Of a stretch of DNA of 64,000 bases, positions 12,801 through 27,800 are shown piece after piece (position 1 is the first letter of the stretch; every line of letters begins with the position of its first letter). Below the pieces are notes generated by a model that searched no databases, was not told the DNA's origin, and saw only the letters and a program-made list of their open reading frames with translations. The stretch spans positions 58,747,812-58,811,811 of the forward strand of contig OZ024870.1 in the NCBI GenBank assembly GCA_964017185.1, in the 5' to 3' direction. This stretch comes from Rugalucina vietnamica (taxonomy: Eukaryota; Mollusca; Bivalvia; Lucinida; Lucinidae). The translations under genes were made by a program, and so were the position numbers.

Positions 12801-15800
12801 AAAAGTGACTCTCTTTAAGTTGATTTTTAGCCACAATTGCCTGGTCAGAGTCTCTAAGGTAAAAGTCATTCTATCTGCAATTTTGGACAAATTTCTTTGA
12901 GAAAAAAATTACTTTCTGCATTTCAGAGTTTTATTTCTTACCATCCCAGTCAGCAGCTATGGTAATTTTAGGATGTTGCCTCCATTTTATGGGACTTCTG
13001 CCCAACTATGGGATGGCATTTCAGAGATAATTAAGCAAAGATAGTAATAATCAATCAGACAGTTATTTGAGCCGCCTCGTGGGAAAACCAACAATGTGGT
13101 TTCCAAACAGGTCTGACACAAACCGGCCTGTACAAGCACAGAAAAAAGCTAGAAGCTTGAAATTTCGGATTGAAGTAGAAGAGGAATTGTACTATCCGAG
13201 TAGCGAAAACAAAGGTGCTGATCAGCTTCGCGGTTACCGCGAAGATTATCTGCGCCTTTGTTTTCGCCTATGCAGATTGTTGGTTTTCCCACGAGGCGGC
13301 TCATTTAGTAGAAGAATGTTACAACTTTAAGCCAGACTTACTGAGCTAACTTCAGCCTCAGTGTGGACTTCACTTGGTCTTCCCAATCGTCCAGTCAACC
13401 TCTTTGGTTCAGTCTGTAAAATGTCACGATAAAAATATAATTGTGAAACACTGAACAATTTAGAAGCAACCTAGATTGAGTCTAGTGGATTTCAATGTAT
13501 TACAGTGATGTACAAACTTAAGTAAGTTTGAATAGTGATGTCAACAATTGTAAGACCATGTGATAATACATCTGGAGAGGATTGGTATTTTTTGGCATTG
13601 GTAGGGAGATTACTAAATCTTGCAAAAATTCAACTTTAGTGTAGCTTTGATAACATGCTACATGTTTTTACCTCGACTGTAGACTGCTGTCTTTTCTTGG
13701 CAATTTCTTCATACATTCGTTTCTGGCGTTCTTTTGCTGCTGCTTTATTGGCCTCTCTCAATCTTCTGATCTCAGCCTATAACATGTGATGGTGAAGTTG
13801 ACTAAATGTATACACCCTAATATTCTTCATCTTATACAAGACTAGTGGCTTCAGATTAAGGACATCTATCAAACAATGGAATGAATGGCATCCACAAGCA
13901 GCTAAGGTTTATAATTATGCATCAATGCTTAATTTGCATGGCTTCATATCCATATTTCTGTGTTAAACAGTATGCTAGTGACAAGCTCTTGTTTGTATTG
14001 AGGCTTAACATCCCAGTCAACATTTTTTCAGTTATTAACTCCCTACAGTACTGGTTAAACCCAGGAAGCTTTTGGCTCCGTCCAACGGAGCCAAACGCTT
14101 CCTGGGTTTAACCAGTACTGTAGGGAGTTAATGTGTCTTGCTCAAGGACAAAACACGGTGCCGCTTGTGGGGATCAAACCTGGGACCTCTCGATTTGGAT
14201 TCTGACGCTCTACCACTATGCCACCGCGCTCTCTGTGACAAGCTCTGCACAATGTGCAACACAAAACTATTTTAAAGCTCATATCTGCAGGGGCCACATA
14301 AATGATCAACTTGTGAATGGCTTTCATACATGAGTCATCAAAAATTTTCAACTTAACCATCACAATCTTAGATCAACAATACCTGTTGTTCCTGTAGTTT
14401 CATCTTGAGTCCTCGTTGTCGTTTCACGATCTGAGGGTAGTTATCATCAGCACCTTTGTTTCGGATTCGTTGTTTTTGTTGTTCCAGCCAGGCAAGCTCC
14501 GCCTTGGTTTTTTCTACCAAAGCATTTTCTCTCAGCCTCAGTAATGAAGCCTGGAAAATTCATGCATGACATAAGATTACGGAGATGCAGAACAAGTTTT
14601 GTTTCCTATCCATTGTTTCTTTTGCTCTATAACCAAACTTCAGAGCTGTAACATGCCAGTTCTGCCTTGTTTTTTTTTCCCACCGGAGCATTTTCTCTCC
14701 GCTACAACAGGGATGCCCGAGACAAGAACAGGAAACATAAGGTGGAATGCAGAAAGTTTTTATATGGATCTGTCATCTCTAGTAAGCTTCAGAAACAAGT
14801 TGCAGCTCTAAGCTTTGGTTGCAGCAAAACAACATATAGGTAGTCAATTGAGTTACCAAATAGGTTATGGTTTAATTCTTTGTCAAACAAGAAAGAAGCA
14901 GGCATTAAGTTAGTAAACTTTACAGATAGCTCAAATCTGAGCTTGTGAACGTCGAAATCAACTTATATTAGTAATGAAACAGGCTTCCATTTAACATCTA
15001 AAATTCTTTATATTACATTCACAATGTTTTTAAACTGAAACCTAAGCAAAGAAAAAAATACAATGAACGAACCTGATGATGAGCTCTCAATTCCTCCTCC
15101 TTCATGAACTGTTGTACAATACCATCAGTAAACTTATCAAACGATTCTTTCTCAAACAGAGAATGTAAGTCGTCCAGTGGATGGCCTCGAGAACCTACAG
15201 ATAAACAAAAGTTAAAATTTTACTACAATGTATAATTTGAGCTTTCTCCTGTAAAAAAACAACAATTCGGATTTCCGACCAGGTCCGATACAAACCAGCC
15301 TGTTCAGTCACAGAAGAAGGCTAGAAGCTTGAAATTTTAAGAAGAGGGATTATACTATCTGTGTAGCAAAAACAAAGGGGCTGATCAGCTTTGTGGTTAC
15401 TGCGAAGCTGGTCTGCGCCTTTGTTTTCGCATATGCGGATTGTTGGTTTTCTAACTCGACAAATATCATTAAAAGATAAGAAAATAACCATGACTTTTAC
15501 AAGTTTGCACCTACTTGTAATAAGATAGAACTGTGTGATAACATTTTAATTTTTTGTTATGGAAATGATTTAAACCAGTGATTGCACAGCAAACTTATTC
15601 CTTTCTCTTACATGTATATCTGGTTTGATTTATTGAAGCGCAGCCAGTCATACTACAGGAGCAGGACATAGTTGTCAACATTCAAGAATCATTTACATAT
15701 CAAGCTGCTGCAAAATAAAAAGAACACAAACTATTTCATGTAGACCCATCTCAAAGACTGCTAGATAACCCACCTTCTGAGGTGACAGATTCGTTGTCCG

Positions 15801-18800
15801 AGTGGATGTGTTTGCCCTTCTTTCTATGACTCTCGGAGGGCAGGATCAGACGAAATGATTTCTCTTCTCTCTCATCTTCTGTCATAGACTCATCAAACTG
15901 GATGGAGTAGTCATCTGCCGAGCCTGTAGGGGACACAATGAGGGATAAATGATAATTTGATGGCTTTGTAGTTTTACAAAGGCCTAGGGAATTTAAGACC
16001 TGATTTCGGCCTCATGTGTTGGTAAAAAATTGAATTTTGGAATTTTGAGGCGAGAGGTATTACAAATAGCAGGTATAGGTCCCTGCTTATAAATTCTAGC
16101 ACAACTATCACATTCAAATTACACATGTTGCCATGACAACACTCCGAAAAGCATGGAAATACCACTTTTTGCAATTTCGGGTCTATTTTCCACATTTTAA
16201 CATAGTTTTCAACTACCAGCCCACGCGACGAACAATTTCTTATTATGAAATAATTATGAAGAATCATCTAGAGATATTGTATGCTAAGTATCATTTTGTT
16301 CGTCGTGTGGGCTGGCACTTAAAAATTAAAAAATGTGTTCAGAAATGGGCACAAATAGACCAAAAAGTGCAAAATATGCTCTATCTATGGTTCTTCTGGG
16401 CGTTGCCATGGCAACGCTTGTAGAATAAATGAAGTACTTGTTCTTGTTTTTAATAGAGGAGATATATGACTGTTTCAAGGAATAGATTTCTCACCTAAAT
16501 TCCAAAATTTATTTTTTAGCAAAATCTGAGGCCAAAATCAGGCGTTAAATGCCCTAGTCCTTTGTAATTGGTATATACTGGAAAATATTTTGTTTATCAC
16601 CATTAAAAATAAAATTGGGCACAATGTTTTGCTGTGATCCGTTAAATTAAATGTAATTAGACTCAGCCCAAGAACAGAACACTGCTACTGGCAAAATATC
16701 TACATGGAACTTAAGGAAACTACAAGTGAGCTGCCTCATGAGAAAACCAACGTGGTTACTGACCAGGTCCGACAAAGACAGCTAGATGCTGGAAATTTTG
16801 GATTTAGATAGTAGAGGCATTGCACTATCCCTGTAGCAAAAACAAAGGCGCAGATCACGCAGCTTCGAGGTTACTGTGAAGCTGATCTGCATCTTTGTTT
16901 TTGCCTATGCAAATTGTTGGTTTTCTCATGAGGCTGCTCAAATGTAAATTGGAATTCTTTTGTTATGATCTCAACAAACTAAGAAAACAAAATGCATTTC
17001 AGTAATGTAGCAAAAGTAATACTTGTGCTAATATTTAATGTTTTATTTTCATTTGTACACAAAGACATGTTTTTTCAACATGTTCATTCATGTACCTATG
17101 CTTTCTGAATCATCCAGGCCTTCAGCCCCAGTGGCTGTCCGGACACTGCCATCCTCAGTTCGGGACCTGGAGGTTGTGGACTTTGAGGTGGCCTTGCTGG
17201 GTTTAGAGTAGGATGTGGTCCTAGCACTCTGTGTACGGGCAGACTCGGGTACAATTTTTTCAGTGGCACCCTGAAAAATGGTAGATGCACAGTGTGACTA
17301 TAACATACATCAGGATTGAGGAATCAAAACTTTGGTTACAATAACCAGAGAAATTTCAAACACAAAACAATTCTTAAAGTCAATTTTACAATTTTCATGA
17401 CTTAAGAGGTTTGTCGACACCTAATAGGTTCCCTTAGACAACTTATGGCAAGATCAAAATTCTTGAAAACTTAAAGAATTTTATATCTCCATCAATGATA
17501 CATTTTTCAAAATTATCATAAAATTTCAAAAGTAGGACTACCTCAAAATCTTTATGCAGAAGTAATGGAAATAAATACTTTTAACCTAACAAAATTTTTA
17601 ATTCAACAGTCACATATAATTACCTGTCTATCAGTCTGATATCTCTTCTCCAGTGCCTTCGTCACTGCAGTCGCTGATGCTGCTGCTGTTTCTGCCACAA
17701 GCCTCTTTGTATCCTGGAAACTCTGGGGTATTCTCTGCGACAACAACTTTGCCGCTTCTGCCGTTGCTTTCACAGCCTCAGTCTGGGATTCGAAAAACTT
17801 CCGTGTAGATTCCTGTAAACCGGAGCTGTCCTGTCCACGAGACCTGCTGATGGCCTCGGCCATGTTGCCTACTGGGTCCGAGGCTCGTTTGATGGCTTCC
17901 TCCAGCTGCTTGGTGGCTTCTGTAGCCTCTAGCTTGGCTTTGCTTTGAAGTTCCTTCATCTGTAGGTCGTGAGCTTGCTGCCTTGCCTGGGAGAATAATA
18001 GTAATTTCATAACATTTCTTTAAGATAAAAAAAATTGTGTTAATCATCAGAAACTAAATGTGCAAAAGTATGGCTGAGTTTGTATAACACAGAACATATT
18101 ATATCCTAATTTCTAAGTTACATTATAATTTGCTTTAGTGAGAAGGTAAAAATGTTTGATTGGATGTTTTATGGGAACCAATGTTTTTCCCTTTTTTGAG
18201 TCCTGACTCATAATTTGCAATCCTGTTTTCAAAAGTGCATTTTTTTTAAGTAAAGAACACTCAAGTTTTGGACAATACAGCCAATTCCCAATTTAAGAAA
18301 AGTTTGGGCATTCATTGTACTCCAGAAAACAATTTCTCCCTACCTTAAGCATCTGAGCCAGTGAAACAGTCTCCTGTTGCGCCATGGATACTGCCCTAGT
18401 CCTCTCCACACCCGTCAGTTGTTTCATAGACATCTCCATACTGTCCAGCTGGTGGAGCTCAGCCAGGAACCGCCGCTCCAGCGAGTTCGGGGACAGCCGG
18501 GGTGGCTCATTGGGTTCGTCCGGTGAGTCTGCTCCGCGAGGGGTGACATCTTGCATTTCTGTGTCCTGAGGGTGCATACAGATGTAATGATGTCATTTAG
18601 GGGATAATGGTATTGAAAATTTACATTTGGATATGTATTTGGCTCAACAGAAAGAACATATTTTCAACTGCATGACAAAAATTTACCTTAATGAAAACGT
18701 GAAAGACCTTATTGAAATCCAAAGACGGAATGCTTTACTGTTACCAATTACATGTAGTCATTTGGAAATCCAGAAAACATAATTGTATTTGAATTTTCAA

Positions 18801-21800
18801 TTTGTATGACCTGCAACATTGAGCCTACAACTGTCACCCTAAGGAATTTCCGAGTTACTCCGGTGGCCAACTAACCTGTTCATCAATACTGGACTCCATA
18901 CTTTCCGCTGCCTGAGATTTCTGTGACGTCGTTGGCAAGGTTCTACGGCTCTGAGGTAACTTTTCTGAGGAGGCACTTTTAACTGCCCTGGACACGGTCT
19001 TCTCTTCACTGAAAGGATGAATTAACCCATTTTTGACAAATGGATCCGCCCATTATTATCATTTGAGTGAGTCCACTTTCATTTTAAGGTGAATGGGGTG
19101 TGATTTTAAAAATCTATTCAATTTTTCGATGAGATTTCTCTAAGCAAACACAATAGCCCCAGATGGGACGCAACATTCTGCAGCGTCAAATCTGGGGCTA
19201 TTCTGATTGCCTATGTCCCATAAAAAAGGACGCCAGGCTTAACTGAGTTTGTTAAAGCTATATGAGCCTTGTCACTATAGAACATATCTTTGAAGTCCAC
19301 CACAAACCAACTGTATGATAAGTGGCTAGAAACTTGAAATTTTGGATTAAAGAAGTGCATACATGTGATACATTCTTAGGCCCAAATAGGGAGATTGGAC
19401 ATTTTTGGTAGGGAGATTTAGGTCTGAAATAGGGAGGTTAATTTTAGCCGATTTTACCTCGGAAAATATTTTCAGCAGTCCAGCATTTTGTCAAATGTTT
19501 GCACTTCAATATGCAATTACAACTGATTCTCACAAATCTATAGATGATTACTTAAAATTAGAATTTTATCATAATTATTGAAAGTAATTTAATTCTGGTT
19601 GTAAGACATACTTGCTATGTACCAAATGGATAACGATAGCTTCCTTCAACAGTAGTTCATTGATAAAATAAGTAATTGTGAAATTAGTAAATTATTAAGT
19701 TTGTATAGGTTTGAAAAGGAAATTACATGTAGATCTATTTGAAAAAAAAAAAATAATAGTAAAACAATCTAAATTGTGCAGATTAGAAAAAGAGAAGTAA
19801 ACTAATGCAAAAAAAGAGGTTTGAAGGTGAAAAGAGGATAAAAAAAATCTTTTTTTTCAAAAAAAAAAAAAAAAAAAAAAAATTTGCTCCAGCGGAGATT
19901 CGAACTCACGACCTCCCGCGTGACAAGCCAACACCTTAACCACTGCACCACTTGGCCATGATGACGTCATAGCATTCCAGCGTTTGACCAGACGTAAAAA
20001 GCACATGGTTTATGTTTACACAATAAATAATTGCATATAAATGGAAAGCTGTGTATTGTCATTTGTTTACTTCGAGTCTTACAATAAGTTTATATTGGAA
20101 CATGTTGGAATAGTGTTTTGGAGTAATATTATTGGGATTATTGCTTTTTTGAAGGTAGGTGTATTTTTTTTATCAAGCTCAAGACAAACCCCGATGATCA
20201 CCGATCAATCAACCATGTCAACTGATTATCCTTACGTAAGCTTACCTGACATCTTCAAATCATGTACGACAATTACCTAGCACCTAATAGCGTTAATCCA
20301 ATTACCTGAGGCCAATAATCACACCTGTCACTTCACACTACACTATTCGTCGAGTAGGCGCTGTAAACATTCTGCTAAACGATCTTTTGGGGGAAAACTA
20401 AAAAAATGGTGGCTTGCGGAAAAACATCATAGGAATTTTTCTTCATCGGGTTTTAGGTTTTTATATCGTGAGAGCGTTTTTGGGACCAAAATATCGGGAG
20501 ATTCACGATCAATCGTTAGATATCACATGTATGGAAGTGCAAAAATTGTACTACCTGAGTAGCGATAACAAAAGCTGACATGAGGCTGAGATTTAATCAT
20601 GTTGGGAGCCAATAATTCCTGGGTATTAACCCAGTCCTGTGGGGTGTAAAGTGTGCTGTTCAAAGAAACAACCAAGGTGAGGTATGGTTTGAATCAAGGA
20701 CTGCTGGGCTTTAAAACTGCCCCATGAATAAATGTTTGGGCATAATCAGTACAGGGAAATCAGAAAAAGATATTTGTAAAATCAAAATGTGAACTTACGT
20801 TTCGAAAGATTCTGTATATGATTCTTCTCCAATGGTGTCCTCATCGCTGTCATGGTCGTCTGGAGGCTTGAAACTCACTGTCATCTGACGAGACCTGTAC
20901 GAACATAAATATACTGTAAATTTGAAAATTTTCATAAGACTTATTCCGCGCATTATTAGCAAATTCTTGAATTCACGAGCTTGTATTTGTGCCGTCTGTA
21001 AAGCTTATACAAGACTTTATTATCGTGGGACTACAAAATCATGAATTCAAAGTTCTTATGAATATTTTCGTACCGACTGTGTACATCTATGACTTTCGCC
21101 CTGATTCCACAAATATTTTTCTTTAATGTGGATGAGTATAACACAGCAAATGTTCCAATGATAAACTTCTGAACTGACTTTCTTTGCACCTTTATTTCTA
21201 TCCATTTTCTGCATTGAAATGCTATGTATTAAATCTAAAATTACCATAATGAAGCAACTAATGCTATGAATATTCATTCATAAGCAATGAAAATATCCTA
21301 CTGCGAAGGCATTGCTTTGCAATTTCAATTTTACAAGTTCCTGTTTGTCTTAAAAAGATGGTGCTCAGCATTTCATACAGGGAACTTTTTTTTTCATACA
21401 GGAAACTTGACCAAGCTCAAATCAAGTATATTTGAGCTGCCTCATGGGAAAACCAACAATCTGCATAGGCGAAAACAAAGGCGCAGATCAGCTTCGCAGT
21501 AACTGCGAAGCTGATCACGCCTTTGTTTTCTCTACACAGATAGTACAATTCCTATTCTTTCTAAATCCAAAATTTTCAGTCTCTAATCATCTTCTGTGAC
21601 TGTACATCCCAGTTTGTGTCGGACCTGGTTGGAACCCAAACTTTTGGTTTTCTCACACACAGGCTCATTCAATAAAGTAGGAACATGCAAAAATATATTA
21701 TAGGGCTTGTGCCGCGGTTTCAAAATAACCAATATACGCCATTATTTTCTTAATGAATAGACTTAATGAACTCATGCAACAGAAAAGAGCAATCTTATCT

Positions 21801-24800
21801 TGTCATTCATTAACATTTGCAAGGTTACTCATATAAGTTGAAAACCTCAAACTTTATCCTCAATTTTTATACAGTCGAAGTCCTCAGGACCTTGCAAATG
21901 TTTGTGCAAGCTTTTGTTGAACCCCACTTTCAAGCATTATCTGAATTAAACTGCAATGATTTTATTGACATGCATAAGATTCACATGGTGCCTTTTCAAT
22001 CTCCTTACCGACCTGCTGATCTTCTATGGCAACATACAAACTAAGTTGTTCAAAAGTTAGATTTAGCTGCATCGTATGTCAATTGATTCAGTGTATGCTG
22101 ACTCCATTTATCAAATACAATTACTCACTTTGTTTTCTCAACAGGACTTTTAGTGCGTAGAGATTCTGTCTTTGATACCCCATAGGGGCTCAAACTTCTG
22201 CCCTGGGCCTCTGCCCTACTGGTCGCCCCTGGGCTCTTGCTCCTGGTGCCCTGGGGAGCTGCCATACTGGTGGTTCTGGGTGCAGTTGCCTGTGTGGAAT
22301 GTTCGGACTGAGAACTGAGGGGCTCATTGGCGGGAGTACTTGTCACTCTTCTTGATGCCGTACTCATAGGTTCTCTCCCTGGCCGGATTACTGAAAACAT
22401 AAAATGAGCCTTCTCGTGAGAAAACCAACAATTTATGACACAATTTATGATCAGGCCCGACACAAACCGGACTGTACAGCCACAGAAAATAGCTAAAAGC
22501 TTCGAATTTCAAATTTAGAAAGAAGAGTATCCATGTAACAAAAAAAAGGCGCTGATCAGCTGTGCATTTACTGTGCGCCTTTGTTTTCACCCATGCATGT
22601 TGCTGGTTTTCTTATGCAGCAACTCAAATGCAAACTGGTTATAAGTCATTCTAGACTAGCAAATCTAGGAAGAGCCTCGGTCTGATGCTAAGCAGATTTG
22701 GACAGATTTTGCTATCAGTGAATAAACTCTATCAAATTCTGGCATTTCAGAAACTGTAGAATTAAAGAGCCTAGTATAATAGTAACTCACATTTTTCCTG
22801 CTGTCTTCGGGAGTAAATACTGAACACATTATAGGGGTCTGGACTGGACTCATCCCAGCTACTACTGGCCCTGGGTTGGGGGCCGGGGGCTGGGCGAGGA
22901 TATCCCAGGTCCCCAGGCTTTTCATTGGGCTTCCTGTTGGCATGGTAGTTGGATTCCATGGTTCCGGGCTGAAATGTTTGTAAGAATTAGTTCAGTAATT
23001 TTCAATCATAAAATGACTCAATAAAACTTGGTATAAATCAGTATGATTTTTTTAGTGTTTACAGACAAATAAAGGGTGTCATAACACTAAAGAGGTTTAT
23101 GAAATCAAAAGAATCTATGATGGGGTTACGGCTGAGACAAGGAAATATCAGGCAATTTTTCAGATTATTCAAGTCTCATCCGAGAATCTGCCACGGATGT
23201 GACTCAAATAATCTACATGAACTCCGCAGAGGTCGATATCGCACCTGCATCGGGCAAAGTCAATAGACCGTGAAATATAGTTCAAGGGTCAAGGTGCGTG
23301 CTTGAAGGGCATGTCAAGGACAATTATATGCAAGGTTTCAGACTTGCAGCTATCTCTGATGTCCAGAAAACCAAACTTCGACGTAAAAATTATCAAAGTC
23401 AGTGGACCGTGAAATATAAGTAAAGGGCATCAGGTTAAGGTGTGTGCTTGAAGGGTATGTCAAAGACAATTACTATGCAAGGTTTCAGACTCACAGCTAT
23501 CTCTGATGTCAAGAAAACCAAACTTCAACGTAAAATTTTCAAAGTCAATGGACCGTGAAATATAGGTCAAGGGCACCGGGTTAAGGTGCGTGCTTGAAGG
23601 GTATGTCAAGGACAATTACTATGCAAGGTTTCAGACTCGCAGCTATCTCTGATGTCGAGAAAACCAAACTTCGACGTAAATGTTGACAAAACTTCGATGT
23701 AAAAATTTTCAAAGTCAGTGGACCGTGAAATATAGGTCTAGGGCACTGGGTTAAGGTGCGTGCTTGAAGGGTATGTCAGGGACAATTACTATGCAAGGTT
23801 TCAGACTCGCAGCTATCTCTGATGTCGAGAAAACCAAACTTCGACGTAAATGTTGACGGACGGACGAACGGATGGACGAACGGACGGACGGACAGAAATT
23901 TGGATAAAAAATGAGCCCGAGATTTCCTTGCTGAGGCAACACCATATTTGATTATTTTTCTCACTCATCTTGATTTGTTGGATAACCATACCTTTCTAGG
24001 AGACAACTCAGTGTCGGACTCATCCGTCAACGTAATCTCGCTGAACGTTGACGTCTCCGTCAAAGTGACATCTTCTCCTAATTCTTCCTCCTCTTTCCGG
24101 TTGCCTGTTACCCCTAATCTGGCCCCTTCCATCGTTGCCCTGACTGGTTGCCTGTTGACATCATTTTGTCTGGAATGGTCTATACGAAACTGGCCTGGCT
24201 GGGAACCTGTATAATGAAATGGAAAATTTTCCTTTTTTTTCAGATTCCGTCTTTTGTTTTTTTTTTCTTTCTTTTTTTTTTTAACTGACCATGAGACTGC
24301 ATTACTTCAATATGTGTAATGCACCAGTCTTTGTAACCACAGCCCCCACCCCTACCTCCCGGGAAGGGTGGGGGAAAGCCAGGCTAAACTGCATGGCAAA
24401 TACATTTTGAGTGTACCCACAGTGCAGGGGAAATGATGGGGTTTTGACATTAGGATCCTTACCCCAGGAAGACTTTATATTGCGAAGAGCAGGAGACTTT
24501 ATACTGAGAAGGGCAGGGCAAAGAGCAAAGTTGTGACCTTCAGTTTGTCCCCTGGAGGTACTTATAGCAGGGCACTGAAATTTTGAAAAGTGGTTAAAAA
24601 TGACTGGTGCATAACTTTCATGTGTCAGATTTGCCTAACACCTGTGTGTCAGATTTGCTTAATTTCCATGGGTCAGATTGGTATGGCTGTAAACTGCAAA
24701 AGATTTGAGAATTTGTTTAGAAATACAGTGTACATGTATTGCTTGTCTTCCCGGTCAGAAAATATCATCCATCTGACATGCTTACCAGGTAAATTACTCT

Positions 24801-27800
24801 TGAAGACCGTGAAATCATCCGTAGCTGCCGTTATTCTTTCATAGCGTGAGATGAAATCATCCCTCTCTGCCTGGTCATTCCACCGAACTGCAGGCCGTGA
24901 ATTTATAGCACCAACTGTTAACAGAAGAAACACAATAACATTTGGCCATTTAAGCAGGAAAAACGCAGGCAATAATATGAGCCGCATCATGAGAAAACCG
25001 GAATTTTGCCTATGCGAAAACAAAGGCGCAGATCAGCTTCGCACTGCGAAGCTGATCAGCAAGTGCGAAGCTGATCAGCACCTTTGTTTTCGCTACTCGG
25101 ATAGTACAATCACTTTTCTACTTATATCCAAATTTTCAAGCTTCTAGCCATCTTCTGAGACTGTACAGGCCGGTTTTTGTCAGGGTCGGAAATCCCGAAG
25201 ACTGGTTTTCTCTATCGCAGCTCATATTATGTCTGCAAAATGTTTGGTAAAAAGTTCAGTTGATTTTGGACTATAGGATAATTTGAAACTTGTGGGCTTA
25301 CACTGTTAATCCAAACAGCTTACCAACAGCTAAGGTCATTTGTGGACAGAACTTTGGTTAAACATGGGGGTGAATCAAACATAACTAACTTTCTTTTAAA
25401 AAAAAAAATCAGTTTTACATCCCTTTCAAGATTATTTCAGCTCATATGAGACGGGCCAATCAGTAGGTGCCTAGGTGGGCGAAAACGGGAGAACCCCGAG
25501 AAAAACCACCTAGCACACCCACAAGCAGAACTTGGCTTGTCTCACAAGAACCCACACCCACACCAGACACAGCGGTGAGATGATCGAGTGTTTAAGAAAC
25601 AGCGCTCTTAACCGCTCGCCCGGGGTTACTAACTTTGGTGTCGGCCAAATCAGTAGTAACATCATACATGCAAAGATCTTCAGTCGAGCAAGTATATCAG
25701 CAGCCGTATCGTTAATTATACTACATGCAGTGACTTTGTTGTCGACTGAAACATCATAGGGCTATCTATTTATGTATTTGATTGACAGGTTTTTGCATGT
25801 ATGGTGTTAGACTCACTCGGCTGACTGCACATGCTCTACCCAAACGTAAAAAATATATGAAAAAGAAAACAGTCAAACAAACTGAACTGTCATATGTTTT
25901 GACTTTTGAGCACTTGAGGTGACCAAGTTGTCTCAAAGTTCTTCATATTTTTGTCTGCTTATCTACAATATTGAAACATTAGAACTGGAACTAAAAAACG
26001 ACTGTGGGGTGCCAAAAGAAGACAGACTGTTAATAATTTGACAGCTCCCTTTCCAAAGGACATACAAAGTCACTGAAGCTTTTATAAGTTGATTAAGTAG
26101 ATCACCGATTCCTTTCACTGCTTTGGTTAAATCTACATGTTATACATGTTATTGTCTTTCCCTTTGTTTTTCTTCCACAATAATATGAGCTGCGTCATGA
26201 GAAAACCAACAATGTGGTTTTCTAACAGGTCCGACAAACCGAGCTATAAAAGTACAGGAGATGGCTATAGGCTGGAAATTTAGGATTTAGACAGTAGAGG
26301 AATTGTACTATCCGTGTAGCGAAAACAAAGGCGTGATCAGCTTCCCCTATGCAAACTGATGGTTTTCTCATGACGCAGCTCAATTATGAATTAGGTTTCA
26401 ACTCATGCTCATAGATAAAATACAAATAGAGCCAAGACATGTAGAGGCCTAAAAGTAGTACTGTCCGAGTCAAATTGTTTATAGTTGTTTATATACTCTT
26501 CTGACAGCCAAACCATTACCTCAGGCTCTTTTGTGTGCAAATTTGATGGTACATGCACATGCGTATGTAAAAACAAAAGAGACAGGGTCAAAAATGGTGA
26601 ATGTTTCTTTCTATGCACATAAAAATAACCCAAAATTCAAACCCTTTTGTATAAATAATTTAAATTGTACACACCATTATTATCGAAAATTAGACAGACA
26701 ATTAGCTATTGTTCGCCAGGCAAGTTTTGAATAGAAAATATTTTATATGGTCTATAGGAGGCCAAAAAATAAGTAGATTAGCGTGGTGTTGATTGTACGA
26801 AGTTAAAAGCATGCACATTATAGATCATTATAGTATTCTCAACGTAAGTCATCCATAGCCGACTAGGGTTGTTGTAAACAAAATGTATATTCCTGATTGA
26901 TCTTCGGTTGATTTCATCATGAAAACATGTCTGTTAAATGTGTACCTCCTTGAACCCCAGTTTTATATAGCAAAACTGGAGTTCGCAGGGGTATACCTAT
27001 TTTTCTTATTTTTGCTCCAAAACATAGATTGTGGGTACTTGTTAGAACAGCCTCAGCAAGGCGGTTCTAACATGGCCGAGGCAGTTCTAACGTGTACCCA
27101 TAATCTATGTTTTGAGCAAAAATAAGAAAAATATCTTTCTTTTTTTTTCAGCTGATAATTTTCAATTATTAAAGCTCAAAAAATCTCTATTTATTGCATG
27201 GGCAAGTTTTCGTAATGAATGTCAGCCATAGGCCTGTCAATCAGTAACAGGTCACAGCAAGTCCACATCTCTGGAAAATTATCTATACCAATGGCACTAA
27301 AAGCTGGTGTCCCACAAGGATCAGTTCTAGGTCCCTTACTGTTTCTTCTGTATGTGAATGACTTGCCGTTAACATTACAATTTTGTATATTGGACCTGTT
27401 TGCTATCATCCTCTGACTGTTCCAACAGCTTAAATTCTGATCTGGAAAACTTCATGAATTGGTGTTCGAATAATGGCATGGTAGTAAATGTCCCAAAGAC
27501 CAAAGCAATGCTACTATCTACTAGGTATAAGATAGCTCAGATCATGACAAATCCTCCAACACTTAAAATAGGTGATGAAACCATAGAAATATCATCAAAT
27601 GAAAAACTCTTAGGCATAAATATTGATAATGTTCTATCCTGGAGTACACAAATTGAAAATGTGTACCATTAAGAAATTCTGTACTTACTAAGTCGAATAA
27701 AATGCTACTTATCCATACCTGTCAGGAAATTGTTCTACAATGCCTACATTCTTCTGCAGCTTGACTACTGTTGCACTATATGGGGCAATGCAAATGAAGA

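Noticed and set aside
20041..20280. 80-codon ORF on the plus strand
   Set aside because: No recognisable motif, AT-driven composition, lies inside a CEP350 intron, no partner exons.
27216..27416. Reverse transcriptase fragment as a possible retron or viral polymerase
   Set aside because: The block order and the (ATT)n tail match a truncated non-LTR retrotransposon; no LTRs, gag or envelope sequence nearby.
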